Of a stretch of DNA of 64,000 nt, positions 1-11,494 are shown one piece after another. The position numbers were made by a program, and so were the translations under genes. Every line of letters starts with the position of its first letter. The first letter of the stretch is position 1. The notes beneath the pieces were generated by a model. It saw nothing but the letters and a program-made list of their open reading frames with translations, was not told the DNA's origin and made no database searches. This stretch comes from Anisus vortex (taxonomy: Eukaryota; Mollusca; Gastropoda; Planorbidae). Where the stretch lies: positions 21,221,844 through 21,285,843 of the forward strand of contig OX421496.1 of the NCBI GenBank assembly GCA_949126835.1, given 5' to 3'.

Positions 1-166
1 CTTTAACTTTTCTTAATATTTATACTTGCAAATTATTTTAAATAGGCCAAGGGCCTATATATATTTTAATATTTGTCTTTGTTGACCATGACGGAGTTGT
101 GTTAATGAAATACATTTCTACCTATGTTTACTTAAAAAAGCAACTAAGTCTAACTGAATGCCTTGA

Positions 167-348
167 GATAGGTTTAGAGATAGTGCATAGAGATAGGTTT
201 AGAGATAGTGCATAGAGATAGGTTTAGAGATAGTGCATAGAGATAGGTTTAGAGATAGTGCTTAGAGATAGGTTTAGAGATAGTGCATAGAGATAGGTTT
301 AGAGATAGTGCTTAGAGATAGGTTTAGAGATAGTGCATAGAGATATTT
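167..348. repeat. 25-bp tandem repeat
   Basis: About seven head-to-tail copies of a 25-bp unit built on AGATAGGTTTAGAGATAGTG. The spacing of successive AGATAGGTTT words is exactly 25. A few units carry GCTTAG in place of GCATAG. No coding sense is visible. Confidence 0.95.
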
Positions 349-1094
349 GAGATATTGTATGCAAATAAGCTCACTATTTTTGTGTATAGTCACCGACTTG
401 ATCTATAATAAGTCAATAGAATCTTACTCTCCATGACCCTGGCGTTTAGTCTATTCACCCCCACTCTTGCCTTCTTGCCAGTACAAGTACCGTCACGATA
501 GACAGTTTGAAAGGAAATAGGAAACATTAAGAGTGAACTTTAACCTTTACTGCCCTACAGCTGTGTCGAGGTAATTACAAGAATGAGGCTCTGATTGGGT
601 ATTCTTTTTGTTGAAGCCTAAAAAAAATTTGGAGTTATTCGAAAATGTCTAAATTACTAGACGTTTGCCAGAAGCTTAGCATCTTAGCAGCAATTCAGCA
701 AATAATTGCACTTGCCTATATTTCATGTTTTAGTTCAAGTATTTATATCTACATTCTTCAGATTGAAGGATTGCTGTCAGTTTTAACTGTTTTAATGGCT
801 AAATGTTTTGAGAAAATTGTATTTCAACACAATCTTATGGAATCGATTGTATTTAGAATTTTAGATTATATCTGTATTATAGTAATTTAAACTTTCCTTA
901 AAGTAGTTGTTGCTTCATTAAAATTAAATATGTGTTTTTGTTGTTTAAAAAAAATAATCAAAAATTGACTTTTCTTCGTGCAGTTTTTAGGTTTGTTATT
1001 GGGCAGAACTTTACAGGGGAAAGTTGAAATTATATTCTATTCATCCACATGCAGGGTACCCAATTTTTAATTTCCAAGTTCCATAATTCTGAAA
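349..1094. other. AT-rich stretch, no gene seen
   Basis: Non-repetitive AT-rich DNA. An 81-residue hydrophobic open frame at 645-890 has no domain, no splice context and no composition bias that would support it as a gene. Confidence 0.5.
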
Positions 1095-1200
1095 CCGTGA
1101 GAGGCGTTGGTCGAGCGACGGCATGTTGGATGGCCATTCTTTTGATCCCGGGCTCAAGTCCCTGTTTAAAGCCGTTCAACGCTGGTGGGGTGGGTTCCTA
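1095..1200 (+). mobile_element. tRNA-like SINE remnant
   Basis: GAGGCGTTGGTCGAGCGACG resembles a pol III A box. The downstream GGGCTCAAGTCCC resembles a B box at tRNA-like spacing. The GC-richer patch stands out from its AT-rich surroundings. No tRNA cloverleaf or anticodon arm is evident, so a decayed tRNA-derived SINE is the better reading. Family unknown. Confidence 0.4.
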
Positions 1201-1317
1201 AGAAAGTATATGACTTGGAGATTATAAAGATGACACAATTCACTTTACATATAGGCCAGAAGAACTGGCCAACACTTCTTCACTTTCCCTATATACCGAC
1301 CTATTTCCCTAACATAA

Positions 1318-2385
1318 TTGCCTACCTACCTACCTAACCTACATACAGATCTACTCACATACCTTCTTTTCTACCTACATAACCTACATACAGATCTACT
1401 CACATACCTTCTTTTCTACCTACATAACCTACATACACATCTACTCACATACCTTCTTTTCTACCTACATAACCTACATACACATCTACTCACATACCTT
1501 CTTTTCTACCTACATAACCTACATACACATATACTCACATACCTTCTTTTCTTTCAAACCTACATACAGATCTACTCACATACCTTCTTTTCTACCTAAC
1601 CTACATACAGATCTACTCACATACCTTCTTTTCTACCTAACCTACATACAGATCTACTCACATACCTTCTTTTCTACCTAACCTACATACAAATCTACTC
1701 ACATACCTTCTTTTCTACCTAACCTACATACAGATCTACTCACATACCTTCTTTTCTACCTAACCTACATACAGATCTACTCACATACCTTCTTTTCTAC
1801 CTAACCTACATACAGATATACTCACATACCTTCTTTTCTACCTAACCTACATACAGATCTACTCACATACCTTCTTTTCTACCTAACCTACATACAGATC
1901 TACTCACATACCTTCTTTTCTACCTAACCTACATACAGATCTACTCACATACCTTCTTTTCTACCTAACCTACATACAGATCTACTCACATACCTTCTTT
2001 TCTACCTAACCTACATACACATCTACTCACATACCTTCTTTTCTTTCTAACCTACATACACATCTACTCATATACCTTCTTTTCTACCTAACCTACATAC
2101 ACATCTACTCACATACCTTCTTTTCTACCTAACCTACATACACATCTACTCACATACCTTCTTTTCTACCTAACATACATACACATCTACTCACATACCT
2201 TCTTTTCTACCTAACCTACATACAAATCTACTCACATACCTTCTTTTATACCTAACCTACATACACATCTACTCACATACCTTCTTTTATACCTAACCTA
2301 CATACACATCTACTCACATACCTTCTTTTATACCTAACCTACATACACATCTACTCACATACTTTCTTTTCTACCTAACCTATCT
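1318..2385. repeat. 41/45-bp minisatellite
   Basis: About 25 copies of a unit containing CTACATACAGATCTACTCAC followed by ATACCTTCTTTT. The first few units are 45 bp because of an extra 4 bases (CTACATAACC in place of CTAACC). The rest are 41 bp, measured from the spacing of ATACCTTC. The array decays into CTGCCTGC repeats at about 2395. A 93-residue frame inside it is a repeat artefact. Confidence 0.95.
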
Positions 2386-2389
2386 ATCT

Positions 2390-3212
2390 ACATACCTGCC
2401 TGCCTGCATTCCTGCCTGCCAACCTGGCAGTCTGCTTGCCTTCTTATCTGACGTTCTGTGGGTCCGTCAATTCGGGTTTTAATATCTGTTAATGAATGCT
2501 TATAGATATTGACCAATCTATCTTGTACATCTCTAGATTCTTACTTTTCCTGGTCTACATCAGTTGTTAATTAAATCCAGATTTTAATAATGTATAAATT
2601 TTTATATTAATTTATTAATGCATTTCAATATTTCCTAATCGGAATATAAGAGCACGATTAAAATGTTGTCTAGGGGCGCGTGTTTCCTTGTACAGTTTTT
2701 TTTACAAACTATCCTTCCACTATATACCTTTGATGATTCATTTAGGCTGCTATAAAATGAGCTTAAAAAAACCTGTTATAGTGCGTCATATAAACTGGGG
2801 TCAATCTTCGTTCACTAGCTGTTTAAAATTTTAAACAAAAAATGAAAAAATAACGAACAATTCATTGTATTCCTTTTTATGTAATTAGTAAATAATCAAG
2901 GTACCGGCGTCTATGTCAGTTTCTCGTGGCGCTAGTTGACAACAATCCAAATAATAAAGTTATTTCCATAGTTTCTCCCTTATTTTTCCTTGTCAAAATG
3001 TAATTAAATTATACCTTAGCTTGTTCAGGGCGCATAAAGCTATTAGCCGGCACTGCTTATTATAACCTTTAGTGCTCCATTCATGAAAAAAAAAGTTGTC
3101 ATTAAAAAAAAACAACCGACAAACCGAAGACATGAGAATGTATCAAAGGCCAAACCAACCTATTCTGTAAATAGCTTTAAAAAAAAAAAAGACAGCCAAT
3201 GTCTATTTAGCA
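2390..3212. other. AT-rich stretch, no gene seen
   Basis: AT-rich unique sequence with several poly-A/T runs. No open frame, TIR or tandem structure that I can support. Confidence 0.5.
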
Positions 3213-3280
3213 CAAAGCTGTGCAGATGAAACGCCGCGAGTGCCACTTGTACTCCAAGATAATGTTGACAAAGTACTCAC

Positions 3281-3328
3281 CACCAGAGTTCACCATTGAA
3301 CTGGGAGAACGATCGATTGGATCGCTAC
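3281..3328 (-). CDS. candidate 48-nt micro-exon
   Basis: On the minus strand a strong donor (G|GTGAGTAC) lies 48 nt after a usable acceptor (TGAACTGAGCAG). The enclosed sequence is open in a symmetric phase (2 nt, 15 codons, 1 nt) and reads SDPIDRSPSSMVNSG. Base composition is higher in GC than the flanks. In-frame stops lie just upstream of the acceptor. No partner exon is recognised in the window, so this could be chance. Confidence 0.2.
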
Positions 3329-3480
3329 CTGCTCAGTTCAACACAAGTAACCACAGGTGACTGCCCGGCACACCAGGGACAAAATGAGAGAAATAATTTG
3401 TGTTTTAATCAGTGGCTACTACGTTTATTTTTTATAAACACCATAAATCTTTGACAGTCTTCGACTATGTAAATATTTAT

Positions 3481-4247
3481 GTAATCATTTTGGTGAATGT
3501 AATTCTGTTGTTAAATGTAATCCTATTTGATTACTGATGAATGTAATCATATTGAAGAATGTAATCATTATGGTGAATGTAATTCTGTTGTTGAATGTAA
3601 TCCTATTTGATTACTGATGAATGTAATCATATTGAAGAATGTAATCATTTTGTTGAATGTAATTCTGTTGTTGAATGTAATCCTATTTGATTACTGATGA
3701 ATGTAATCATATTGAAGAATGTAATCATTATGGTGAATGTAATTCTGTTATTGAATGTAATCCTATTTGATTACTGATGAATGTAATCATATTGAAGAAT
3801 GTAATCATTATGTTGAATGTAATTCTGTTGTTGAATGTAATCCTTTGAATGTAATCCTATTTAATTACTGATGAATGTAATCATATTGAAGAATGAAATC
3901 ATTATGTTGAATGTAATTCTGTTGTTGAATGTAATCCTATTTGATTACTGATGAATGTAATCATATTGAAGAATGTAATCATTTTGGTGAATGTAATTCT
4001 GTTGTTGAATGCAATCCTATTTGATTACTGATGAATGTAATCATATTGAAGAATGTAATCATTATGGTGAATGTAACTCTGTTGTTGAATGTAATCCTAT
4101 TTGATTACTGATGAATGTAATCATATTGAAGAATGTAATCATTATGGTGAATGTAATTCTGTTGTTGAATGTAATCCTATTTGATTACTGATGAATGTAA
4201 TCATATTGAAGAATGTAATCATTATGGTAATGTAATTCTGTTGTTGA
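3481..4247. repeat. 80-bp satellite, left arm
   Basis: About 9.5 copies of an 80-bp unit made of shorter GAATGTAATC-type motifs. The word TCCTATTTGATTACTGATGA recurs exactly every 80 bases. One unit has a small internal duplication near 3846. The array stops inside a unit at about 4247, where gag sequence begins, and the same satellite resumes at 15055. Confidence 0.95.
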
Positions 4248-4556
4248 ATGCAATATAAGTCTTTCTTCTCTCTCTAATTGTAATTGCTCTGCTTCTACTC
4301 GAAGTCTATCTTCCCTAGCTACTTGTTCTAATCTAAGTGAGTCCTCCCTAGCTAACTGTTCTGCTCTAAGTTTCTCTTCTCTCTGCTCTACTCTAAGTCT
4401 GTCTTCTCTATCTAGTTGTTCTAGTCTAAGCTTCTCTGCTTTTGCCTCATGGACCGCTACTTGTTCGACGACGTATTTAATGACGTCTCCGTCACTGTAG
4501 TCTATCGCTATAGCCTCTTCTCTCAGCTGCTTACGCAATAGTACACCTTCAGCCAT
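4248..4556 (-). pseudogene. truncated gag N-terminus (third unit)
   Basis: About 102 codons match the N-terminus of the two full gag-protease frames in this composite, with one G-to-D change near residue 19 and loss of one Q in the coiled-coil segment. After the satellite junction at about 4248 the frame runs into repeat DNA and encodes nothing meaningful. The short word AAT is shared by the satellite and gag at the junction, which fits microhomology joining after a deletion. Confidence 0.8.
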
Positions 4557-5315
4557 AGTGACAGAGTAAGGCGAGAGTAAGGCAGTAAACGGACAGAGAT
4601 ATGACGAGATAGAGAGAGGGAATGTAAGAGGGGTTGGGGTTCAGAGTTTAACTAACTTAATTCTAGTCCAAAATGGTACTCACCGAACCGCAAATCCTGG
4701 AATTTCACACACATACACAATACACACGTATCCAATCACAAAGTTATCGTTTTTGGTATGGCTCTTGGCGCTCTGTTGGTTACGGGTAGCTTCGGTATAG
4801 TGAGAAGTTCTTTTTCCCCGTGCCGTGTATAGTGTTATTGTCTATTTTCCTGGTTTGGGTACCGGGACTACGGCGGTTCCTACAGGGAAGTTGATGGCGG
4901 TTCTCGGGTTCTGTGGGTTGATAGTTGTCGGGCAGGCACGTCGGTGCGGTGTCTCAGGTGACGATCTGGCGGTTGGGGTGGCGAATCTGGCTGCTGGTGT
5001 ATCTGGGGTGGCGTAGTTTGCTTAGAGTGGCGAATCTGACGTAATGGGTCCCTTGGTTGGCGTTGGGGTGACGAGTCTGGTTTCTGGCGTGTTTGGGGTG
5101 GCGCAGGTAGCGTGGGGTGACGAGTTTGGCTCAGTGGGGTGACTTGGCTTGCGTTTGAGGTGGCGGATCTGTTTGCTGCTTAGAGTCTTCGTGTTGTAGA
5201 GAGATGAGCCCCCAATCCAGGGTCGGTTTCAGTAACGGCGTGGTCCTCGGGTTGATTGCTGTTGTTAGTGCCCTGAACGGCTTGAGTTCAGGATCCCGCG
5301 GCGAGGTCCCCACTT

Positions 5316-6660
5316 TGTCAGGATGTGTTTACGATTAGGACATCAACCTGGCAGAAGCTGGACAATGAGAGGGGTGCGGAGTCGTAGGTGAGTGGGGTAG
5401 TGGTGGCAGGTCGTCTTGGGGTATGAATTACCGTGACTGGAATCGCCCTGGAATAATTATTATTTCTCTCTTGGCTCGTTAGATATTATGACGGACACAC
5501 AGATAGTTCTAAGTAGGCAAATAAATCGCTGGTTAAGTTCAGGTGTTTATTATCATTTCAATTCTTCACTCAATGGCAAGATACATATACGAATTTGCAC
5601 AGGCTTCAGTTAACACTCAACACATGGTACTGCTAGGTTATCCAATTCATTAGGCAAACGAAGCTGTGTTCATGAAAATACTTAGACTGACAAAATATCT
5701 ATCTATACACATGCAGGCGGTTTATCCTATGGAACGAACTGAATAAGTGGAGGCTAGAATCGAACAACCTTCTCCGCCTCACGCTTGAGCCCAAGTGTCC
5801 TAAAACTAGTCAAGCGGGCTTTCGTGGGTTTTAGTCACGTGATCAGTGGGCAATTTGATTGGATAGCTACATTAGTTTAGAATTACATATGTTCTGGTTG
5901 GCTGGTTTGAAATATACTTGCATAAAGGATTGACTATTGGGGGGGGGGGGAATATAGGAGTGGGTGTAGGTGAACGATTAGTACCGCCGACTTTTGCGGG
6001 GTGTGGCCCTGGGGAAAAAAGGGGTGGGGAGACAAGTATACGGAGATACAAGGGATAAGATAATGACTTATTTCCCTTGATGTACCTGTGTCACTTGGTT
6101 CTGGTCGAGCTCAGCCCAAGGTGCTTACGTATGTGCGAGACGCTTCGCTCCAGATGTCACTACTTCGAGTGGATAAAGGGTTATGCCCACGGGCGCTGAG
6201 TAGGGGGCGAAGAGGGGAGATAATGAAAAAGGTGTAGCAGTGGGTGGGGGTTTTACGTGTATGCTGAGTTTAGCAAAATAAATGAGTAGTACTATCAAAA
6301 TACAACATGAATCATAATTGACAGCATAATAGAATATATATATATATATATATACATTAAAGAATACACACACATACAATCACACATACAAATAGTGTAA
6401 TACCAATTGGCTGAATCAAGTAGCAAACTCTGAATTCGGGAATTAAAAAGTGTGGAGAGGGTTAAAGAGAGGTGAGGAGAAGGGATGGTTGGGGTGTTCC
6501 TATTGCGTGAGAAGAGGGAAGGAGGTAATGGCGTCAGGCTACTTTTCTACTCCCTAATCTAACTCTACGCTAACCTATGTTTCTAGTTCTACACTACTTC
6601 TGCGCTATGATCTATCCATGAGTGCTAATAAGGTTACGATTTAATTCCAGAATCGTGACA
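5316..6660 (-). repeat. LTR, longest copy
   Basis: A 1345-bp LTR bounded by TGTCA at 5316-5320 (plus strand) and GTGACA ending at 6660. It contains a poly-G run, a TA microsatellite and a CA-rich patch. It retains a 173-bp segment (about 5584-5756) that is missing from the other two LTRs. Confidence 0.8.
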
Positions 6661-6919
6661 ACTCACCCGGGCAACTTGGGAATCTACTCAGAAAGTGGAT
6701 TCATACCTAATTTACTGTCTCTGGGGTATGGGATCTTAGTGAGAGTACCGGGATAGTATCTGCGAGTGGTATCTTGGCGTGTCCACGTGTTGGTGGTGGG
6801 TCTGTGGCGGGGAGGGGTCGGAGGGAACAAGGGGACGCGTTAAGTTATCTTCTGGGGGGGGGGCGAGTATGGCGCTGGGTTGTATTGTTACCCGGCCCAT
6901 CGGGTGTTTAGGGTTAACG
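6661..6919 (-). other. non-coding 3' internal segment of the retroelement
   Basis: Lies between the end of the pol remnant and the 3' LTR, with no long frame. No clear polypurine tract precedes the LTR start; the last bases before it on the minus strand are CCCGGGTGAGT. The equivalent segment in the next unit is 10859-11116. Confidence 0.5.
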
Positions 6920-7180
6920 CTAATCCTCGTCGTCGGGGTGGACTCGAAATGGGTTTCGACCTAAGAAACATTTTAACAGGTCGAAAGCAAATCTGGCGTT
7001 TTCGTTCCAATGTAATTTTGGACGTGTGGTAGCATTTAGTAGATCGAATAAGGGCGTTGCGAATTGCCGGAAGCCGCGTATAGCATTCCTTTCATAGTAA
7101 CTGAACTCGTGAAGTATACGCTTTAGCTCGCTTCTGGTTTGGGGCAGTTTTGCGTTGCGGAGCCTGTCTTTAATTGACAC
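6920..7180 (-). pseudogene. pol remnant: RT thumb / RNase H tether (unit 2)
   Basis: An 86-codon frame. The segment LPQTRSELKRILHEFSYYER, followed by ATPLFDLL, LHWNENARFAFDLLK and a stop, matches the region after the reverse transcriptase palm in Ty3/gypsy pol (the ELR-FLG-YYR ... PL-LL ... W-AF--LK pattern). The palm with its catalytic YxDD, the RNase H domain and the integrase are absent. The fragment lies about 120 bp downstream of the gag-protease stop, so an internal deletion removed the core of pol. The frame opens at GTG, so it is unlikely to be translated on its own. Confidence 0.75.
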
Positions 7181-7297
7181 GAATTGGGGAGGGCGGATCG
7201 GGCTGTGGGTGGGGTGCGGTGGCTCGTGGCTCGTGGCTCACCTGTGTGGGTCGGGGCGGGAGTGGTCTGCCTACGATTGGCCTACCTAGTAGAACGT

Positions 7298-8923
7298 CTA
7301 CTTTCCGTCTTTAGTCACGGCTGCTTCGATGGGGCCTGCTGTAAAGGCGGAGTCGATGTGTACGACTGCCGTCGGTAGACGCAGGATGGGGGAGTCATGG
7401 GATGGCCCTTGGAGTCGCACATAGCGGCCTGTGTAGTCGCGGGGGTCGGTCATTGATTCCGTTACTAGGGCCTCATAGCTGAGCCCGGAATCGTATGTAC
7501 AAGAGCCCAGGTGGCCATTGATTCGGACTATCTCGTCGACACAGTTGTGGCGGGGTTCATGGGGTCCGTCTACTGAGGAGATGGAAAATACGTGATGGAC
7601 TTGATCCAAGCCGCCGTATGTTCCCTGGCTATTCCACGGGGCGGTGGTTTCGGTTATGTGGTTGGGGTGAGGGGCTTCTGTTTCTTGTCCTGCCGGACCG
7701 TTAGTATACTGCTGGTCGGCGCTTACGGGTTCTGTCATGGTGTAAAATGCACCGGCGGCCAAATAGGGGGTGGGGTCGCGTCTGTTCCTGTCGTGTGATA
7801 ACTGAGGGGTGGGTCTGGTGTGGCGGTGGTCTCTGCGTGGGTTGTGAGGACGAGGTCGCCCGTGGTGGGGCGTGTGTGGCTGGGGAGCGGCTGATTGAGG
7901 GGGAGGGTTGACGCGGTGGTTGTCCCCATAAGGTCGGTGCGGTTGTGGGTGTCCCGGGCGGGAGGATGACGCTATTAGGTTGGACTGCAGAAACCTATCT
8001 GCGCCCTGCAGGGAGGGGTTTAACCCGGATATTCCCTGTTGGATTAAGAAAGCCTTTAGCTTGGGGGGCATCTGGGATTCTATCTGTTCAGTCATAAGAA
8101 GGGTGACCATGCCTTCAAAGGATTGTTCTATGTCCCCTAATTCTACCCACTTAAGTAAGTAGGCCTTAATTCGCTCCGCGAATTGCGTATAGTTCTCTCC
8201 TGACCGTAGCGTGGCGGTACGGAATCGTTTCTGATAATGCGACGCGTGTAGCTGGTGTCGGTTTAAGAGTGCGTTCTTCAATGCAGCACACGACTCCATA
8301 TCGTCTGGGGGCAGTTTGCAATACGTCTCATAATTCTCTCCCCTCAGTGTGGAGATGAGAATTCGGCAATGTAACTCTGGAGGGATCTCGTTTAACTCCA
8401 TACAGTCACTAAACCGTCGAAGATAAACGTCAAATTGTTCTAGTCGGGGGTCGTGGATGTCTGTCCATAGAGACGCGTGTCGGGGGAGGGGAGTGTTGGG
8501 GTTGACTGAGCTAAATGATGAGGGGGAGTTTGGGTTGTCGCTGTTGTCCGGGGGCCTAGTGCTTGCGGCTAATTCAGCTAGTCTGAATTCATGTGTCCTG
8601 CGTGCCTCCTCATCTAATATAAGTCTTTCTTCTCTCTCTAATTGTAATTGCTGCTCTGCTTCTACTCTAAGTCTATCTTCCCTAGCTACTTGTTCTAATC
8701 TAAGTGAGTCCTCCCTAGCTAACTGTTCTGCTCTAAGTTTCTCTTCTCTCTGCTCTACTCTAAGTCTGTCTTCTCTATCTAGTTGTTCTAGTCTAAGCTT
8801 CTCTGCTTTTGCCTCATGGACCGCTACTTGTTCGACGACGTATTTAATGACGTCTCCGTCACTGTAGCCTATCGCTATAGCCTCTTCTCTCAGCTGCTTA
8901 CGCAATAGTACACCTTCAGCCAT
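7298..8923 (-). CDS. Gag-protease polyprotein of the LTR element (unit 2)
   Basis: A 541-codon intact frame that would form the capsid and protease part of a Ty3/gypsy-type particle. Residues about 30-125 are a charged coiled coil of repeated LRLEQ/LRVEQ/REDRLR blocks. Residues about 150-310 resemble a retrotransposon capsid (WTDIHDPRLEQFDVYLRRF; RSGENYTQFAERIKAYLLKW). Residues about 325-400 are rich in H, P and R with no CCHC zinc knuckle. The last ~90 residues look retropepsin-like (DEIVRINGHLGSCTYDSG, where DSG would be the active site, then an RLPTAVVHID strand). The first ATG sits after a leader. The identical copy at 11495-13120 argues for recent duplication. Separate pol enzymes would have to come from another element. 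Confidence 0.85.
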   Translation of the reverse strand: MAEGVLLRKQLREEAIAIGYSDGDVIKYVVEQVAVHEAKAEKLRLEQLDREDRLRVEQREEKLRAEQLAREDSLRLEQVAREDRLRVEAEQQLQLEREERLILDEEARRTHEFRLAELAASTRPPDNSDNPNSPSSFSSVNPNTPLPRHASLWTDIHDPRLEQFDVYLRRFSDCMELNEIPPELHCRILISTLRGENYETYCKLPPDDMESCAALKNALLNRHQLHASHYQKRFRTATLRSGENYTQFAERIKAYLLKWVELGDIEQSFEGMVTLLMTEQIESQMPPKLKAFLIQQGISGLNPSLQGADRFLQSNLIASSSRPGHPQPHRPYGDNHRVNPPPQSAAPQPHTPHHGRPRPHNPRRDHRHTRPTPQLSHDRNRRDPTPYLAAGAFYTMTEPVSADQQYTNGPAGQETEAPHPNHITETTAPWNSQGTYGGLDQVHHVFSISSVDGPHEPRHNCVDEIVRINGHLGSCTYDSGLSYEALVTESMTDPRDYTGRYVRLQGPSHDSPILRLPTAVVHIDSAFTAGPIEAAVTKDGK

Positions 8924-9693
8924 AGTGACAGAGTAAGGCGAGAGTAAGGCAGTAAACGGACAGAGATATGACGAGATAGAGAGAGGGAATGTAAGAGGGG
9001 TTGGGGTTCAGAGTTTAACTAACTTAATTCTAGTCCAAAATGGTACTCACCGAACCGCAAATCCTGTAATTTCACACACATACACAATACACACGTATCC
9101 AATCACAAAGTTATCGTTTTTGGTATGGCTCTTGGCGCTCTGTTGGTTACGGGTAGCTTCGGTATAGTGAGAAGTTCTTTTTCCCCGTGCCGGGACTAGA
9201 TAGTGTATAGTGTTATTGTCTATTTTCCTGGTTTGGGTACCGGGACTACGGCGGTTCCTACAGGGAGGTTGATGGCGGTTCTCAGGTTCTGTGGGTTAAT
9301 AGTTGTCGGGCAGGCACGTCGGTGCGGTGTCTCAGGTGACGATCTGGCGGTTGGGGTGGCGAATCTGGCTGCTGGTGTATCTGGGGTGGCGTAGATTGCT
9401 TAGAGTGGCGAATCTGACGTAATGGGTGCCTTGGTTGGCGTTGGGGTGACGAGTCTGGTTTCTGGCGTGTTTGGGGTGGCGCAGGTAGCGTGGGGTGACG
9501 AGTTTGGCTCAGTGGGGTGACTTGGCTTGCGTTTGAGGTGGCGGATCTGTTTGCTGCTTAGAGTCTTCGTGTTGTAGAGAGATGAGCCCCCAATCCAGGG
9601 TCGGTTTCAGTAACGGCGTGGTCCTCGGGTTGATTGCTGTTGTTAGTGCCCTGAACGGCTTGAGTTCAGGATCCCGCGGCGAGGTCCCAACTT
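8924..9693 (-). other. gag leader and candidate primer-binding site
   Basis: A GC-rich leader between the 5' LTR and gag with no long coding frame on its own strand. Directly inside the LTR end the minus strand reads AAGTTGGGACCTCGCCGC, a position and TGG start expected of a tRNA primer-binding site; I cannot assign the tRNA. A perfect donor-like G|GTGAGTACC lies just upstream of gag and might allow a spliced RNA. The same arrangement recurs at 13121-13890 and 4557-5315. Confidence 0.45.
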
Positions 9694-10858
9694 TGTCAGG
9701 ATGTGTTTGCGATTAGGACATCAACCTGGCAGAAGCTGGACAATGAGAGGGGTGCGGAGTCGTAGGTGAGTGGGGTAGTGGTGGCAGGTCGTCTTGGGGT
9801 ATGAATTACCGTGACTGGAATCGCCCTGGAATAATTATTATTTCTCTCTTGGCTCGTTAGATATTATGACGGACACACAGATAGTTCTAAGTAGGCAAAT
9901 AAATCGCTGGTTAAGTTCAGGTGTTTATTATCATTTCAATTCTTCACTCAATGGCAAGATAGAATCGAACAACCTTCTCCGCCTCACGCTTGAGCCCAAG
10001 TGTCCTAAAACTAGTCAAGCGGGCTTTCGTGGGTTTTAGTCACGTGATCAGTGGGCAATTTGATTGGATAGCTACATTAGTTTAGAATTACATATGTTCT
10101 GGTTGGCTGGTTTGAAATATACTTGCATAAAGGATTGACTATTGGGGGGGGGGGGAATTTAGGAGTGGGTGTAGGTAAACGATTAGTACCGCCGACTTTT
10201 GCGGGGTGGGGCCCAGGGGAAAAGGGGGGGGTTGGGTAGACGTATACGGAGATACAAGGGATAAGATAATGACTTATTTCCCTTGATGTACCTGTGTCAC
10301 TTGGTTCTGGTCGAGCTCAGCCCAAGGTGCTTACGTATGTGAGAGACGCTTTGCTCCAGATGTCACTACTTCGAGTGGATAAAGGGTTATGCCCACGGGC
10401 GCTGAGTAGGGGGCGAAGAGGGGAGATAATGAAAAAGGTGTAGCAGTGGGTGAGGGTTTTACGTGTATGCTGAGTTTAGCAAAATAAATGAGTAGTACTA
10501 TCAAAATACAACATGAATCATAATTGACAGCATAATCTAATATATATATATACATTAAAGAATACACACACATACAATCACACATACAAAAAGTGTAATA
10601 CCAATTGGCTGAATCAAGTAGCAAACTCTGAATTCGGGAACTAAAAAGTGTAGAGAGGGTTAAAGAGAGGTGACGAGAAGGGATGGTTGGGGTGTTCCTA
10701 TTGCGTGAGAAGAGGGAAGGAGGTAATGGCGTCAGGCTACTTTTCTACTCCCTAATCTAACTCTACGCTAACCTATGTTTCTAGTTCTACACTACTTCTG
10801 CGCTATGATCTATCCATGAGTGCTAATAAGGTTACGATTTAATTCCAGAATCGTGACA
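9694..10858 (-). repeat. LTR, middle copy (173-bp deletion)
   Basis: 1165 bp, bounded by TGTCA and GTGACA like the first LTR. The 173-bp segment present at 5584-5756 is absent, with a clean join at GGCAAGATAGAATCG (about 9954-9968). It shares this deletion and most other variants with the LTR at 13891-15054. Confidence 0.8.
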
Positions 10859-11116
10859 ACTCACCCGGGCAACTTGGGAATCTACTCAGAAAGTGGATTC
10901 ATACCTAATTTACTGTCTCTGGGGTATGGGATCTTAGTGAGAGTACCGGGATAGTATCTGCGAGTGGTATCTTGGCGTGTCCACGTGTTGGTGGTGGGTC
11001 TGTGACGGGGAGGGGTCGGAGGGAACAAGGGGACGCGTTAAGTTATCTTCTGGGGGGGGGCGAGTATGGCGCTGGGTTGTATTGTTACCCGGCCCATCGG
11101 GTGTTTAGGGTTAACG

Positions 11117-11377
11117 CTAATCCTCGTCGTCGGGGTGGACTCGAAATGGGTTTCGACCTAAGAAACATTTTAACAGGTCGAAAGCAAATCTGGCGTTTTC
11201 GTTCCAATGTAATTTTGGACGTGTGGTAGCATTTAGTAGATCGAATAAGGGCGTTGCGAATTGCCGGAAGCCGCGTATAGCATTCCTTTCATAGTAACTG
11301 AACTCGTGAAGTATACGCTTTAGCTCGCTTCTGGTTTGGGGCAGTTTTGCGTTGCGGAGCCTGTCTTTAATTGACAC
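11117..11377 (-). pseudogene. pol remnant: RT thumb / RNase H tether (unit 3)
   Basis: Same 86-codon frame and translation as the fragment at 6920-7180, at the same distance from its gag-protease neighbour. Both units therefore derive from an already deleted parent. No catalytic pol residues remain. Confidence 0.75.
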
Positions 11378-11494
11378 GAATTGGGAAGGGCGGATCGGGC
11401 TGTGGGTGGGGTGCGGTGGCTCGTGGCTCGTGGCTCACCTGTGTGGGTCGGGGCGGGAGTGGTCTGCCTACGATTGGCCTACCTAGTAGAACGT

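Noticed and set aside
8457..8867. 136-codon plus-strand serine-rich frame (also at 12654-13064)
   Set aside because: Antisense shadow of the repeated coiled-coil part of gag.
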